From NCBI RefSeq assembly GCF_018143015.1, contig NC_054752.1:3844001-3908000 (forward strand): a stretch of 64,000 nucleotides of DNA, given 5' to 3'. The notes under the pieces were generated by a model. That model saw only the letters and a list, made by a program, of their open reading frames with translations. It had not been told where the DNA came from and ran no database searches. Every line of letters starts with the position of its first letter. Position 1 is the stretch's first letter. Positions 10,295 to 23,529 of the stretch are shown in pieces. Origin of the DNA: Lytechinus variegatus. Its lineage: Eukaryota > Echinodermata > Echinoidea > Temnopleuroida > Toxopneustidae. The position numbers and the translations under genes are program-made.

Positions 10295-10884
10295 GGCCCG
10301 TATTCTAAACTCGGGCTTAAATTAAACCATGGTTAATAGCTGTGGTTTAACTATGGGGAGCCAATTGGGGCACAAATCCCTAACAGTACACTCATTTGAC
10401 ACACAAATTGTCTTCGAATGACAACATAAGTACTTTGAAGTATTTTTCATTATTATGAAAGCAAAAGGAAAGGAGGAAAGCAAAATAGCAGAATGTGATA
10501 ATTTTTGGCTCCCCATAATTTTAGCACAGACTTAGACCATGTTCTAAGTTAAAGAGAAATTCCAGTAGATGCAGTAAACGCTGATTTCATGAGAAAGTCT
10601 GTAAAACAAGGCTTAATTGTCAGTGTATCATCAAGGATCTAGATCTGGTACAGTTACATTAACTGAACTTTGTGAAATCTTGGGCCCGACGCTCTACCCG
10701 AATCCTGTGCTTATTTGATGATTTCTCAGCAATTGCACAATTTCTTCCAGAATCCTTTGGCGCATGCGTTTTATTTATACAAACAGACACTTTGGTGGTC
10801 ATTTCATTGGATTCTGTACGAACTCATTTTGTTATCGTTACCAAAACTAGCATTTACATTTAAACCTGACTTTAGAATACGGCC
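10295..10884. mobile_element. MITE with GGCCCGTATTCT ends
   Basis: The left end GGCCCGTATTCTAAACTCGG is mirrored by the right end CCTGACTTTAGAATACGGCC. A second inner inverted pair, GGGGAGCCAA (10355) and TTTTTGGCTCCCC (10502), suggests nested or folded structure. The same family occurs at 23147-23462. Confidence 0.55.
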
Positions 10885-10919
10885 TATGAGATTACGGGCG
10901 ATTGGCAGCTTCATCGGGA

Positions 10920-12706
10920 GGGGGGGGGGGGACTTACATTGACGAGTGGATACCATACGCGACCATGGGGTCTCGAAAATAACCCTATACAATTATTTTC
11001 CATATTCTGAAAATGCATCCCTTAACAAGTATTGGCGTGGGAAACCCTACCCTTAAGAAGTATTGGAAACATAACGATACCCTTGGCAGGTATTCCCCGA
11101 AGTGAACCAATGAGTACAGCGATTACGTCACGGACGTCGGTTTTAGTTACCGTTACCTACATTTGGGACCTTTCGCAATCATCACGGACGCTAGTATTAG
11201 GGTCCCCTAACACAAAACTTAACGCTTAATCATACACTTGATTTTTAAGATTGATTGTGCATTACAGTCAATAGAATCAAACGTAGAAAACTGCTCTACG
11301 ATCAATGCTAAGCTTTGTGTAACAGGGGGGTTACAGGCCCTACAAATCTGCTTTTCGTGTGCAAAATCCCTTTCCGCGACACCCGTACCGCATACATGCA
11401 TGTATATTACGACTGATGGCTGGAGATATTCAAAATGCAGGACCTAAAATAGATTTATGACATGGAGAAGAAAGTGGTTTTTCAAACAAATCGAGAACAT
11501 ATTGAGTGAGGAAAAACTTACTGAATGAAGGCTTAAATATAGATCATTACAGTCCATCGAATCGATATTACATTTAATGTGGATTATTGGTGGATCACTG
11601 GCAATTGATTTCATGGATAAGATCAACCTCTCCAGCCGAACATTTCGCATGCGTTGATATGTACACATCATATGCGATACCTTTGAACTCGTTTCCTTTT
11701 GTTTCTTTGTTTCTTTTGTTTACTCCTTATACACAAACGATATGCCTCTCGCACACGATGTGAGGGGCATTATGTTTTACATTCCCCAGAAATGGGGATT
11801 AGATTCAAATTCCGGGGGGACCACTTCCATTGATGAGTGGATACCAGGCACGACCATGGGGTTTCGAAAAGTACCCTAAACATGCTAAACAAGGGAAGCA
11901 ATTCTTTTCCAGATTATGAAAATGCATCTCTTAACAAGTATTTGGCTTGTGAAACCCTACAAGTATTGAATATATATCCCTTATTTCAGCATTTTAAACA
12001 TCGTTTTGACACCCTTATAACGTTACATAGGCCTATATACGTAACGTACCTGCCCACTCTGTCCCCTTTTACGGGTGGTCGCTACTGGTATCCACTAATC
12101 AATGGAAGTGGGCCCCCCGGGCGGCCTCTCGAGCTCTAGGAGGAGTCAAATGTGGCTTTGGAAAGTCGTCCTCAATCGGATAAATCGCTGTTACCATAGT
12201 AGCAACCAGAATTTTGCACACGAAACGCATATTGAATGTTTCCGTCGCAGATGCGAAACGAAAAAAAAAATCTCATGTCACACAATTTGCATTGCAGGAC
12301 TGAGTTTTACGACCATGATGACGGGCCCAAAAAGTCCCTTCCAAAGTCAACTACCGTTGTAAATAAGCGTTCGCGTCCTCAAACGAAAGGTCGGGAATTA
12401 TTAGGTTTAGTACGGCTCCACCTCCCACGCCTCGTGCAAATCAGACTTTGAACACGTAGTCACTTTTGGGGCAAAAAGTATATCTGTAATATAACATTTT
12501 AGTCTTTTTACCCTCGCAAATTTGACCCTCAACACGTAGCTTTCCTAAGAAAATATATACCCTTTTGTCATTATTGTAGTGTTTTGACACCCTTATTACA
12601 TTACGAACGTAACATGCCATATCTTGGAAAAGACATCATTTTTACGTGTTTTATTGGGTCGCGCATGGTATCCACTCGTCAATGTAAGTGCCCCCCCCCC
12701 CCCTCC
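10920..12706. mobile_element. Nested pair of poly-G-ended TIR elements
   Basis: Outer arms: a G-run then ACTTACATTGACGAGTGGATACC (about 10920-10960), inverted at 12660-12703 where it ends in a C-run. Inner arms: the related G-run, then 'CACTTCCATTGATGAGTGGATACCA' at 11814-11850, inverted at 12085-12118. Both right arms also share GGGTGTCAAAAC (inverted). Two members of one family therefore appear nested, the inner one (about 11813-12120) inside the outer one. No transposase is seen. Confidence 0.6.
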
Positions 12707-14560
12707 GGAGCTTCATGCGAGTTCACGTAGTGACCGGTGGCGCCCAAAGTATCACGCCAAAGATGGCGAAAGCAGAGCTTTTAGAAAAAGAGTTAATGTT
12801 GCCTGTTTGGGCCAAGAATCCTCATTCCATAATCTTACACACGTTCTGAAAGTATATCACGCTCTTAACTTTCTGTCTTATCTTAATCGAGAGTTCTGAT
12901 AGAACTTGAACACCAACTGTATGTAACTACCAAAAATGATTCGTATTTAAATTCAGGTTTGGCCCCAAAACACAGCTTACCTTATGATCCGTTGTTTCAG
13001 CCATGTCCTTTACAACAGCGGCTCTGGAACCAAAATGAACTGCTCTTAATGTTATGCGTATGAAGTAGGTCCATGGTTTGAATGAGTAGTAGTCGTAGAA
13101 TAATTGGGAAAATCATGTCCTTGGTAAAAATGTGTCCCATTGCGAAGCCAGGCTAGCCGCTGTTATTTCAGCTTCTCCTTTAGGCGAACACAAAAGACGC
13201 ATCAAAATGAAAATATGAAGGGTGAAAGCTTACTCCATACAAATTTATACTATAGATGCTTATAACAATAAGGCATATGAATACACGCAAGTTGGCCATC
13301 TTTACAACCATACTTAAGTGACGCATTAATGAAGGGGGAAAACACAACTTGACAAGAATTAAAAATTAAGGACAATAGAGAACAGGTTAAATGTAATTTT
13401 TACACAGTATAGAAGGTGTATAAAATGAAGATATTATTTCATCATCATTAGTTTTATCATTATATTGTTGTTATCATTGTTATTATTATTATAATTATAT
13501 TCTTGATATATAATGATAACATTTTTATTGTTATTATCTTTTTAGTAGCATTATTAGCAGGAATAGAAACACTAGTTTTCATTATAATTAGACTGCTATT
13601 TTCAGTCATCAGCATTAATGACTTTGTTATTATCAAGCAAGATATAATGGAATTCGTCAAGATGATAAACTATCAAACCATTTCATCATATCACACCTAT
13701 TGTTCGGGGGGGGGGGTGGAACAATAGATTATACCCGTGAACAAGGATTTACACCAGTGCTAGTTGCAACATTTCATTTGATTAGTACTGCTGTATACTG
13801 TAAGCATATGAAATCCGAAATGCAACTGATCAGGTACCTATATCAGTCGAAGGCGGATGAATATTCATCTGACATTGGAAATCCCAGCTGGGTTTCCCCA
13901 CTGGTTTTCCCCACTGAACAAGAACAACTAGTTCGTGCTTTTATAGACGGATAATTATATTGAATTGTAATACATTTATTGATCATTTTGAGAAAATATG
14001 ACTTCGTATTGATATCCCCTGCCTCCCCGCCCCTCAAAATACATGGAAGCGACCCCGTTAGGGCCTATACAGGTTATTCTACTCGCAGTATTAAAGCGAG
14101 AGGTCTGTCATGATGGGTTTTCTTCCATTCTTCAAGGTGAACTTCCCTTTGAGCTAGACATTAAAATCTGATCAAACTATCACTTATCTGCTCTTCTGAT
14201 TTACAAAAAAAAACAAGATTGAATTTCCATTTACAAGGGATGTTTACCCTGCCAAAAAATTATTAAGAAACAAAAGAAAGGTAATCAGAAATATCAGTTT
14301 TTGAGGAAAACCTATCAGAGATTCAAATGTTATTAGACTTTCAATATTTTGATTTGAGATTTCATAAAATCATGCAAGCACGCAGCTTCCCCATATCGTC
14401 ATGTAGTGTAAAGTCATTGAAATGTCATTATTGGAAAAAAAATGAAAATGGCCGATGTTGTACCTTTGGTGTTCAACAGCCAAAATATTTCACCCTCTTT
14501 GATGGACATCATCGACTGACTCACCTAGATGTGCATATCACTGTTTGGAGAAAATAAGCG
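12707..14560. other. Spacer, AT-rich, no gene recognised
   Basis: The stretch holds an AT simple-sequence tract (13430-13560), a G-run at 13705-13714, and a degraded TTAA-MITE end ('GGTGAACTTCCCTTTGAG', 14136-14153). ORFs here are short and without splice signals or domain-like composition. Confidence 0.4.
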
Positions 14561-14689
14561 AAACTTAAAAATGTCATAACTTTCTTATTTTACATCCGAT
14601 TTTGATGAAATTTTCAGTACTAGGCTAGTTTGATTTTTCTCTATTTATTCAAGTCAGCATTTCCTTGGGGTGGGCTTGGCCATAAACCA

Positions 14690-15155
14690 TTAAACATGAA
14701 TTAAAAAACCACCTACTGCAGGGTAGGCCTGTTCAATTATGCAAAAGTGCTTTCCAAATGCGCCCTGCAGTTCAACAAATAACTCAACATCATAGCACTT
14801 CAATGTATGTAACATAATGAAGTAGAAACAGAATACATTAAATACAAATACAGTGCGTTTATATTTAAATTCCAGAAAATATGATAAGAAATGTTGGTGA
14901 AGGCTTGAGAAAAATACATCAACGATTAAGAAAGTTGCCAAAATTTGATGCTTTTAATTTATGACACCATAATCTATACGAGCAGATGCCCGATTTGTTA
15001 TGTAATATAATACAAATTATGGTGTCATAAATTAAAAACATCAAATTTTGTCAACTTTCGTAATCTTTGATCTATTTTCTCAAGACTTCACCAACATTTC
15101 TTATCATATTTTCTGGAATTTTAACAACAAACCTTTTTCATGTTGAACTTCCCCT
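14690..15155. mobile_element. Foldback MITE of the AGGGGAAGTTCA family (partial)
   Basis: Two inverted arms meet near 14990: left at about 14868-14975, with TTTAATTTATGACACCATAA, and right at about 15003-15120. The right end reads GTTGAACTTCCCCT directly before TTAA (15156-15159), matching the complete members at 29972, 45414 and 48423. The left terminus is not clear. Confidence 0.5.
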
Positions 15156-15159
15156 TTAA

Positions 15160-15519
15160 TAGTTCTGGGTTTCCCCATGCTGTGGTATTCCCCAGTAAGC
15201 ATTGCGCAATAACTAATTTATAATAAAGTGCTGACGATTGCAATTGACTGCATGACCCATGCAGGCTACTGCCTATTCCTGATCTGGATCTCGGGCCATC
15301 GGCACATGTTCAGAGTATATTTTACATTACATCAGCAAGAGGATCTAAACTTGGAAGTCCTCGTAATTCAATATCCCTTGATTTCTGATTGTATACGATT
15401 TACAAAGGTAAAAATATATATATTATATAGCTCTGGGGAACCTAATTGTTCTCTTCATTCATTTCTTTCAGAAAATATTTTAATAAAAGAGTTGCCAAAG
15501 CTGTTGTACATGTATAATT

Positions 15520-15581
<62 letters not shown>

Positions 15582-16374
15582 TATATCAGATCGCTCAGAA
15601 TTTCTTTGGAGTAATTTGAGAAGGACGTGTGCATGCACGCCGATACGTGTTGTATCACATGACATGTGTGCTAATTGTTGTTGATACTGCAGTTGCTATG
15701 TCGAGAAATAAATGGTAAAGATTACAACGTTGTTCAGTTTATTGTCAAGTTGCATGTGCATAAGGCCTATTTTACATCACCTATGAATGTGACTCAATGC
15801 AACTATTGTATGACAGTAAGTGTGGAAATAACATTGTTAATTGAACTTATAAACTAGAGACCGAGCCATTCTGTCACTCTCTATCGCATATTGTGGCTCT
15901 ATCAGTGGCTTGTCGCCCCATAGAAGGATAGGCCTAGATATATATCCTTTGAGCGGTTAGCAAGTTCTTGATTTTACCAGCCTTATCTTTTAATTCACTT
16001 TGATTGTATTTTGCTGTATAAATCTGAATCTTTACCTTGTACAAAAATAAATAAATTCTTAGAGTGATTGAGTGCATAAAACAGCAATGACTGATCACAT
16101 GCAGCGTCCTATTCATCTACGTGTAAAGAATTTACCTCGCTCTCCGAATAATTACATTGATGACCAGGGATTTCGGTGCAAAAGAAACATAAAAAATATA
16201 TGTATACTTTGACACAAGTTGAATGATCTTGACCATGATGCCAAATCTTTAAAAGAATCTTGTTTCAATGGTCTCACAAGGTTTATTATAAAAACGATTT
16301 ACCATTGAATTTTCGGCCATGCTTTATAAACATTCTCTGAGATAGATAATTTGAGAAATCAAGGGACAAAGCAG
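15160..16374. other. Spacer with a (TA)n microsatellite at 15524-15576
   Basis: The only clear structure is the uninterrupted TA run of about 53 bp. The 128-codon plus frame that crosses it is a by-product of the TA repeat. Confidence 0.6.
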
Positions 16375-16376
16375 TA

Positions 16377-17238
16377 GGGGAAGGCGGGGTAAGTTGTGAC
16401 AGTTTTTGCTTTTTGCATGTTAGAATTGAAATGATTAATAATCTTGTCGAAATAAGTACCTTGCCTTGAAATTTAATTCTTCTGAAATATTTTCCACCTA
16501 TATATAACTTTCTATCTCCACACTGAAAGTCATCGTGACCTTTGAAAAAAACGATGTCAAATGGCTCAACTTGCCCCATATATGGGGTAAGTTTGAGCCA
16601 CCTTCTGGGGTAAGTTGAGCCACAAAAACTATGTACAAAATGTATGAGGGGAGAACCAGCATGTCATTTTTTTTGTTTAAAGTCTTTTCACTTGCTAATT
16701 CTCTTTAAATACTAACATCCTTTAAAAGGAAAAGAGCAGTCATGTAAATTTGCTCCTTTCAGCCAGCATTTCAATCGATTTTTATGGTTTGTTTGTTTTT
16801 TAAGATACATTACCATAGGAATTACCATGGCTCAACTTGCCCCATGCTGTTTGGCTCAACTTACCCCAGTCCGAACTTAGTGCGATAATTTTGTATCCAC
16901 ACATTTATTATGAATCCATCATATAAAAGACTATGACAAGAATGAAGATCCATACCTGGACCAATAATGTTGTTATCATGTCTTTATCATATTTAAAGAC
17001 GTGTGTGTTTATAAAGCACTTATCTATTTCACACTCTTTTTTACTTTTTTGGCTGAAATTCATATTTTTCCCTCTAAAAAACTACTTTTTGTTTCAAAGT
17101 TGAAAACAATATGGTGGGGTTAGGGGTTATGCTATGGGTCATCAATACATGACACCACCACAATGTCTGACTTATTCATTATTGGCCTGGGGCTGGTGGC
17201 TCAACTTGCCCCTATGCTCAACTTACCCCGCCTTCCCC
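16377..17238. mobile_element. TA-flanked MITE with GGGGAAGGCGGGGTAAGTTG ends
   Basis: The left end GGGGAAGGCGGGGTAAGTTG and right end CAACTTACCCCGCCTTCCCC are perfect inverted copies, with TA on both outer sides (16375-16376, 17239-17240). The word CAACTTRCCCC, in either orientation, appears about eight times (near 16390, 16567, 16583, 16607, 16831, 16855, 17203 and 17219), often extended to TGGCTCAACTTGCCCC. Such repeated subterminal words can be transposase-binding sites (known for other families). The element lies about 200 bp upstream of the BTB paralogue B start codon. Confidence 0.7.
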
Positions 17239-17432
17239 TACAGTGCAGGCCTATTTGTGAATGTAACCCAGCTAGTACGATCGGGAACCCCAGCTATTTG
17301 ACCAGGGTTGTTGCCTTATCACCCTAACAGACGTGATAAAAAGGACACTTGAACATAAATTGATGGTTTTTGCTTGGGATTTTCTTGATCTGATACACGG
17401 ACAGAGGATAAGGCATCGCGGCGCAGTCAAAG

Positions 17433-19762
17433 ATGTATTATGACTGGGAAGATGAGAGCGTTGAATTTGATGACGACGATATTGACGAAGATATTGACGA
17501 CGAATCATTCGTCCTTCAGCATCAACTTAAACAGGCCGCAGAAGAACAGAAATTTAGAAAAGATAAGGAGAATTTTCAGGTAACTATTGGCCTTTACCCT
17601 TCAAACAGTACGTGTCATTTAACGTGTTTTGATTGGGGGTCTTTGTCTCGAATCTACTATTTGACCATAGGATTTGGGATGAAGTAATGTTTTGTAGCTA
17701 CGCTGGGGTCACAGATGGGGGGTCGAAACTTACGAATAATAAACAATCACAATATTGCCGCTATCTTGAAATATGCATGTATTTTCTCAAATGAAACACA
17801 TGGAACTAAGGTCAGCAGAGCTAAACTAGAACTGCACATAAATTTTCCAGGATTTAAGTGATATATCATAGCTCTGACCACGATCTGCTTGTTTCAACTC
17901 ATGACCTAATTGACGGCGGAACACAGACATGACAGAAGGAACAGAGTAGAAAATACGAAGAGAATGTTACTCAGAGCGCAACGACAGTCACATATAAATG
18001 AATCAATTAACTAATCGATGAATTTCCATCTCCCATAGGTCCATGCACTGTAAAAATTAAGTGCTAATTTAGCAACTACAGTGCTTGTAATGTGACTGCA
18101 CTACGAGTGCTGATTTTCTAGTTCAAATTTAGATTAGGATATCAGCACTCGTAGTGCAGTCACTCTACAAACACTGAATGAAGTGCTAAATTAGCACTTC
18201 ATTTTCTACAGTGTAGGTAATACCACAAGCGGTGATCCGAGAAAGGGGCGTGTCCCATCCGCAGTCCAAACCTGAAATTTTGAATTATGTCCTGCATATA
18301 GCCTTTAAGAAAGATCGGTTTTGAAAAGATGGGCAAGAATTGTAGACACATTTTTAAATTGTTTTCTGAAATTATTCTTCTCTATGAATTTCTCCTCCTT
18401 ACCCAGAACGCTAAACAAAACCTACTCCGTCAAGTGCGTATCAGCGAAGATGGATTATGCAGAGCGACAGGAACCCTGTATGGTAATCAACGTTACAGCG
18501 ACGTCACCTTGGTCATAGGAACACGAAGGTTCCACGCCCACCGCCTTGTTCTCAGTGCATGGAGCGATGTGTTCAAGACGATGTTTTGTAATTCATCTTG
18601 GCAACCGAATGTTGACGAGCTTCGCACTGACACAAACGGACAGCCACGCCCCCAATGTCAGGATCTCGTCGAGGAACAATATTGCGAAGATCACTTTGGG
18701 GAATTCATCAAGTTTCTTTACACAGCATCGGCAGACCTGTCAAAAGACAATGTCCTGCCTTTGGGTCTCCTCGCCGACAAGTACTTGGTGAAAGAGCTAA
18801 GAGAGCTATGCGATGAATTTATCCTGGAAATACAAAACGATGTCTCGGAAGTTCTCAATCTCATTCATTCGGCGGCGGTATTTGGAATGTCAGAAACAGT
18901 AGAACTTTGCCTCAACAGTCTGCGATGCAACTTTAGTGTTCTTACATCAGATCAAATCCTAAGTCTAGAAAGCGGGCACCTTAGAAGTCTTCTCGACAGT
19001 GGGCCAAACCTGATGGTTGATGATGAGTACACTCTCTACAAGAAGATTGAGCCTTGGTTAGACCAGTGTCAAAGCGGAGAAACATTGCTCAGTATCATGA
19101 AGCTCATTCGGTTCCCCTATATGAATGCCCTACAACTGAGGAAAGTCAGAGAGACTCCCTCGTTCTGCAGAGCACAGGTTATGATGCCAGAATTACCCAG
19201 AGAATCTTGGCAGCACCAGGCATTGTATAACGAGGAAAATTATGAGGATCTTCCAGAAAACTTTCCATGGCCCAGACTGTACCTGGATTCAAACGATGCG
19301 TCCAGCTTCGATGGGTACTCGAGCGATCAACCTAGCCAATCGGCAATTAAAGTACGGATTGGTGAGCTTACACATGACAAATGCGTTTCTTGGATTGGCA
19401 AGCGGCTAGGACAACATCAAATCTTCAAAAAGGGATCTTCTAGGCTTAACATTAAGATTACCCGGATTCCAGGATCATCAAGAAGAGTCAATGTTGAAAT
19501 TGGAACTGATATGAACTCAAATAAAAGAGTTCATTTGGGAGTACGTGCAGATGACTGTGATCGAGGAGACCCTTTCTTTTTTTCGAAATGTCTTCCTCCA
19601 GTGCAAGCAGCTGGTGTCCACCCATCACCTTACCATTCGACATACTCATACTCAAGCACGTCTAAGAGAAATGCACAATTCATACTTCCTAACTCGACAT
19701 CTCATTCTGCGACATGGAGATTCTACGTTACAGCTGTTATTGAGGATGGGAATACCCAATAG
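17433..19762 (+). CDS. BTBD17/Tango10-like BTB-BACK protein, paralogue B
   Basis: Two coding exons, 17433-17579 and 18407-19762, give about 500 aa. Exon 1 (49 codons) starts MYYDWEDESVEF and is highly acidic, then helical (QLKQAAEEQKFRKDKENFQ). It ends CAG before donor GTAACT. Exon 2 starts after ACCCAG (18401-18406) with NAKQNLL, phase 0. BTB is at about residues 78-188 (YSDVTLVIGTRRFHAHRLVLSAWSD; KFLYTASADL), BACK at about 195-300 (DDEYTLYKKIEPWL), and the TRAF/MATH-like C-terminus starts at PRLYLDS (about 338). The plus frame opens earlier (ATG 18329), but its first 26 codons are intron. It is paralogous to the genes at 7867 and 23530. A candidate poly(A) signal AATAAA lies at 20137. Its function is probably that of a BTB adaptor; the partner is unknown. 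Confidence 0.87.
18046..18213. mobile_element. CACTG-ended palindromic MITE in intron 1 of paralogue B
   Basis: It starts CACTGTAAAAATTAAGTGCTA and ends with the inverted TAGCACTTC...CTACAGTG. The inner arms TGCACTACGAGTGCTGAT and ATCAGCACTCGTAGTGCA are also inverted. Flanks are TG and TA. No coding capacity. Confidence 0.65.
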
Positions 19763-21555
19763 TCCGTGTTTGGGTTTTTTTTCTTGAATTTGTTGGGTTT
19801 TTGATATCCCCCAATTTAGAAATTTTTCTATGGTCAAGTTGAAGAGACTCTAGCTTTGCCTTATTATTTTCCAAGAGATATCGATAGAAAGTAGTTAAAG
19901 TTATGTAATTTCAATATTCAATCAAGGATATCAGAATAACTCCACCTTGTGCTCATTATCCGATTTCAATCAAATCTATTCAGTTGACACTCGCACTAAA
20001 AATCAGAATGTAAATATTTTCAGCAACTATTCTCGCTAACTCTTTATTGTAAGTCAGAAATATAATAATTATGTAAGGGATCAGTGATTCCTATTTCAAT
20101 TCATATCCATATACCCTATTTATCTGAACGTCGTGAAATAAATGATTCGGAACTATTTTCTGATTAAGCTTCTTTAGGTAATTTCATTTTTATCGATTGG
20201 CAAATATTTCTTTAGCAGCAAGAAAGCAGAAGATCACTAGTGGATACTGACAATAAGTACATGTTCGTCACTTTTTCACATACCTTGTATGTGTCCTCGC
20301 TGTAGAAGTTGTTGGAAGGATAGTACCATTTACCATTGTGAGGACATCTTGTCGAGAATCCCAGATCATTTGCCGTGCTTATTACTCTAAATTCCTTACA
20401 TGGGTCATAAATATGAAATTCAGAAATTCAAAAATCTTGATATGGATTGGCAAGAATAACCAGTAAGTGGTGAGAATAAGGTGCCCGACGAAAAAGTGTC
20501 CACAAATTGTGACACAATTAACCCTAATCCAGTTATGTTTCATAAGAAACCCAAAGGAATACAATTTCTTAATAATTGTAAATGTCTATAGCAGTTTGTG
20601 TTTTATTTGATATCGCACTTTACTCACTCTTCCACGATGTATTGTCATGTGACTGTTGGTCATTTATTAGTCTAGTTTATGATAATTTTGTGAACAGCCT
20701 ACTCTGTTTGTATATAAAATGTGCACATTTTTATGATTCCTGATCTTTATGATTTTGAATATACTAAATATGTTTCGAAATACACACTTCGTTATACAAT
20801 TTGCATACTGTATATTACATTGATTTTGTATTTGTATCATATTAAAGATATTATTGATTGATTTGTATATTCTAAACATTGATGAAATGCCAATCGGAAT
20901 AAATGAATGTTTAACTGAATTGAACTAATGTGCTATAGTTAACTACTGCACATCTTTTGAGTACGTTCCAGTGGGTTCACCGTCATCTGATTTCTTTTAA
21001 TATAAACATGAAACTCATTGTTTCACTTTAAAACGAAGAATGCTGTCATTTTGTGATCATCACAATATTAAAATGGTGACAACGTTATGACCGAACTTCG
21101 TTTTATAGCGCAAAGAGAAACGGGAATGCTCAGCATAGTTCAACAGTTTGTGCCAAGCATCCCTACAAGTAATATGAAAATTTTTGTATAACCACTTTTT
21201 TATTAACAGGGCCGCCGCCAGGGCAATATAATCAAGAGAGAAAAAGGACTAATAGCAGTAAAATAACATGTTTTTAAAATAATAATTATTGTATCCTAGA
21301 ATAACAATCCTCTAACTACTTCCATTTTATATCCATTTCTTTTCTTTCTTGTTTTTCACGTCTTGACAAAATAAAAGGGCGGTCACCTGAGCCACTTATG
21401 ATATTCGCTGATTCAATTATTGAGTGTAAAATTCACCTTTTCGTATTTTTTTTCAACATATTAATGGGCATTATAATCAGTGATATGAAGATGAAAATGG
21501 TTGCGGTAAGAATGGTGATGATGATGCCGGTGATGATGGTGATAATGATGCAGAT
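19763..21555. other. 3' UTR of paralogue B and spacer
   Basis: The first about 380 nt run from the stop to AATAAA (20137-20142) and are probably 3' UTR. The remainder is AT-rich, with ATG/GATGAT simple sequence around 21480-21550. No domain-bearing frame. Confidence 0.45.
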
Positions 21556-21559
21556 AGTA

Positions 21560-21911
21560 GTGGCGTATCTAAAGAGGGACAACTGGGGCACGTGCCCCGA
21601 GCGCTTCTTTCAGAGGGGCGCAAAATAAAACGGAAGGGGGCATATAAAGAAAAGTAAAACAAAAATTGAAGAGAAAATGCAAAGGAATAACTTGAGACGC
21701 CGAATCATGTCTATGATTGCAAAAAATCCAACTTAGAAAATCCAGTCTTAACGTTTTGATATTGAAAAATATATTCGCACTCGCATCGTTATGTTACTAT
21801 TTTGACCGATCGTGGGATTCCTAAGTGAAGTTACATAATTATATCATACACTTTGAAAGGGGCGCGATTCTAGCACTTGCCCCGGGCGCCGTTTATCCTA
21901 GATACGCCATA
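21560..21911. mobile_element. hAT-like MITE (AGTGGCGTATCTA ends)
   Basis: The left TAGTGGCGTATCTA and right TAGATACGCCATA are inverted. Subterminal GGGGCACGTGCCCC and GCACTTGCCCCGGGCGC blocks are also related. The AGTGGCG end resembles hAT MITEs, but an 8-bp duplication could not be fixed. Confidence 0.45.
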
Positions 21912-21932
21912 CCTCAGTCACATTTACTTTAC

Positions 21933-22042
21933 GGCGAGTCCAAAACAGCCATTTTATTTATTTGTATTCAAACCACCTATATTATGTAGCTGGACAAGGT
22001 GGTACAAAAAAGGTAAAAAGGTTGTTTTCGACTCGCCGTACT
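21933..22042. mobile_element. Very short inverted-repeat element (GGCGAGTC ends)
   Basis: TACGGCGAGTCCAAAACA and TTGTTTTCGACTCGCCGTA are inverted across about 110 bp with no coding content. Confidence 0.45.
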
Positions 22043-23146
22043 GCCGCCGTAGAGCAAATTTGTCTGAGGTACAACGGAGATGATGATGATGATGGTAATA
22101 ACTATGGTGGTGATAATCATTGTCGAACATCAAAGAATTTTTTTTTTCAATTTGTTTCCCCTCCACAGGGATTTTATTATTATTCAAACATAACAAGATA
22201 TCTTTTCAATGACAAATCAAATTAATAACAATGAAATACAGTACAACAGTAATTGCAACAAATATATAAATTGAACTGTCAGGTTCACATAATAGTAAAC
22301 AATTTAAGAAACAAGCGAGGAGTAAATGAACAATAATATTCATAAGTATAATTGTACATGGAAAGGGAACTGAACAGATCACCTCATGTAAACATGGCAC
22401 GTAATTGAAACCATTTCTTTGTAAACTTTACCATTTTACAATTTGACTCTGCGATATATTTTTCATTCTTGAAATAATTCTGAAGTGCAAATCAAAGAAA
22501 TGTCTCGATCTTGAAACATGGAACTGCTCCTCGTGTGTTGTATGAAACACAGACGTTTTTGAGGTACTTAGGGTGAAAACGATCGAGTCTAAACGAATGG
22601 AGTAAAATCCAATGAGCAAAATGTAGAAACGTTTCCTCAAAATCTGATACCAAATAACGGAGCTTCTGGAAATAATAATTGTTTGTGGAAATAATTGTGT
22701 GCACGCCGTCATGGGCTGGAAAATGTCCCCACTTTTCTTTTTTTTATTAAGTGAAATAAAAATTATTTCATATTTTCATACATGGTTGTATGATATGTCT
22801 CCATTGTAACAATGTTGCAGCAATGATTATCTTATTTAGAATCAGTATTCGATCCATTCCATTTTTTCATTCTTAAATAATAACAATATCAAATGCAAGC
22901 CTATATATATGAATTAATGGCAAGATATCATCATGAGCCGGCTGATAGCATAGAACTATTTCACTGAAAAATGCCAGATTAAAAAGAAAATATTACAACT
23001 TTGTTATTCCTCGTCCAATTGCGATTGAAATTTTAGTGTTCAGACTGACTTGACTTTACCTATTCAGATCTATTATTTTCTTCAAGCAGTGCCCCCTTAA
23101 ACCGTTCAACTGAAAATATCGAAATTTCATATTGCTGAGTTACATA

Positions 23147-23462
23147 GGCCCGTATTCTGAAGTCAGGTTTAACTTACACCATGGTCTAACTCTGTGCAAA
23201 AATTATGGGAAGCTAGAAGTGTCAAAATTTTCATTAAGTTGTGTCTTATCATGCCTATGTTTACTGTGCTCTATCCTGATTCATCGATGGTGAAGACAAT
23301 CCTCTATACTTCCTAGACAATTATGAATGATTTGAGAGCCAAATGAGCTGAAATATGACATCATTCTCTACTGTTAGTGATTTATATAACAATTGGATAT
23401 CCATCCCTAAACCACAACTTTAAACCTGAGTTTAAGTTAAACTCGACTTCAGAATTCGGGCC
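23147..23462. mobile_element. MITE ending 68 bp upstream of the paralogue C start codon
   Basis: The ends GGCCCGTATTCTGAAGTC and GACTTCAGAATTCGGGCC are inverted, as are the subterminal AGGTTTAACTTA and TAAGTTAAACTC. It is the same family as 10295-10884. Because it ends so close to exon 1 of the BTB gene, it may lie in that gene's promoter or 5' UTR. Confidence 0.65.
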
Positions 23463-23529
23463 ATCATGTTTAAATCAATGCCTCACAGGTTTCATTTTCT
23501 ATCATTAACTTTTGGATAGAAGACGCACA

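Noticed and set aside
15228-15614. 128-codon plus-strand frame
   Set aside because: It crosses a (TA)n microsatellite and has no splice signals or recognisable domain.
18329-18406. ATG 18329 as the start of BTB paralogue B
   Set aside because: The 26 residues before 18407 are unlike the family, and a clear polypyrimidine-AG acceptor sits at their end; exon 1 at 17433 joins in phase.
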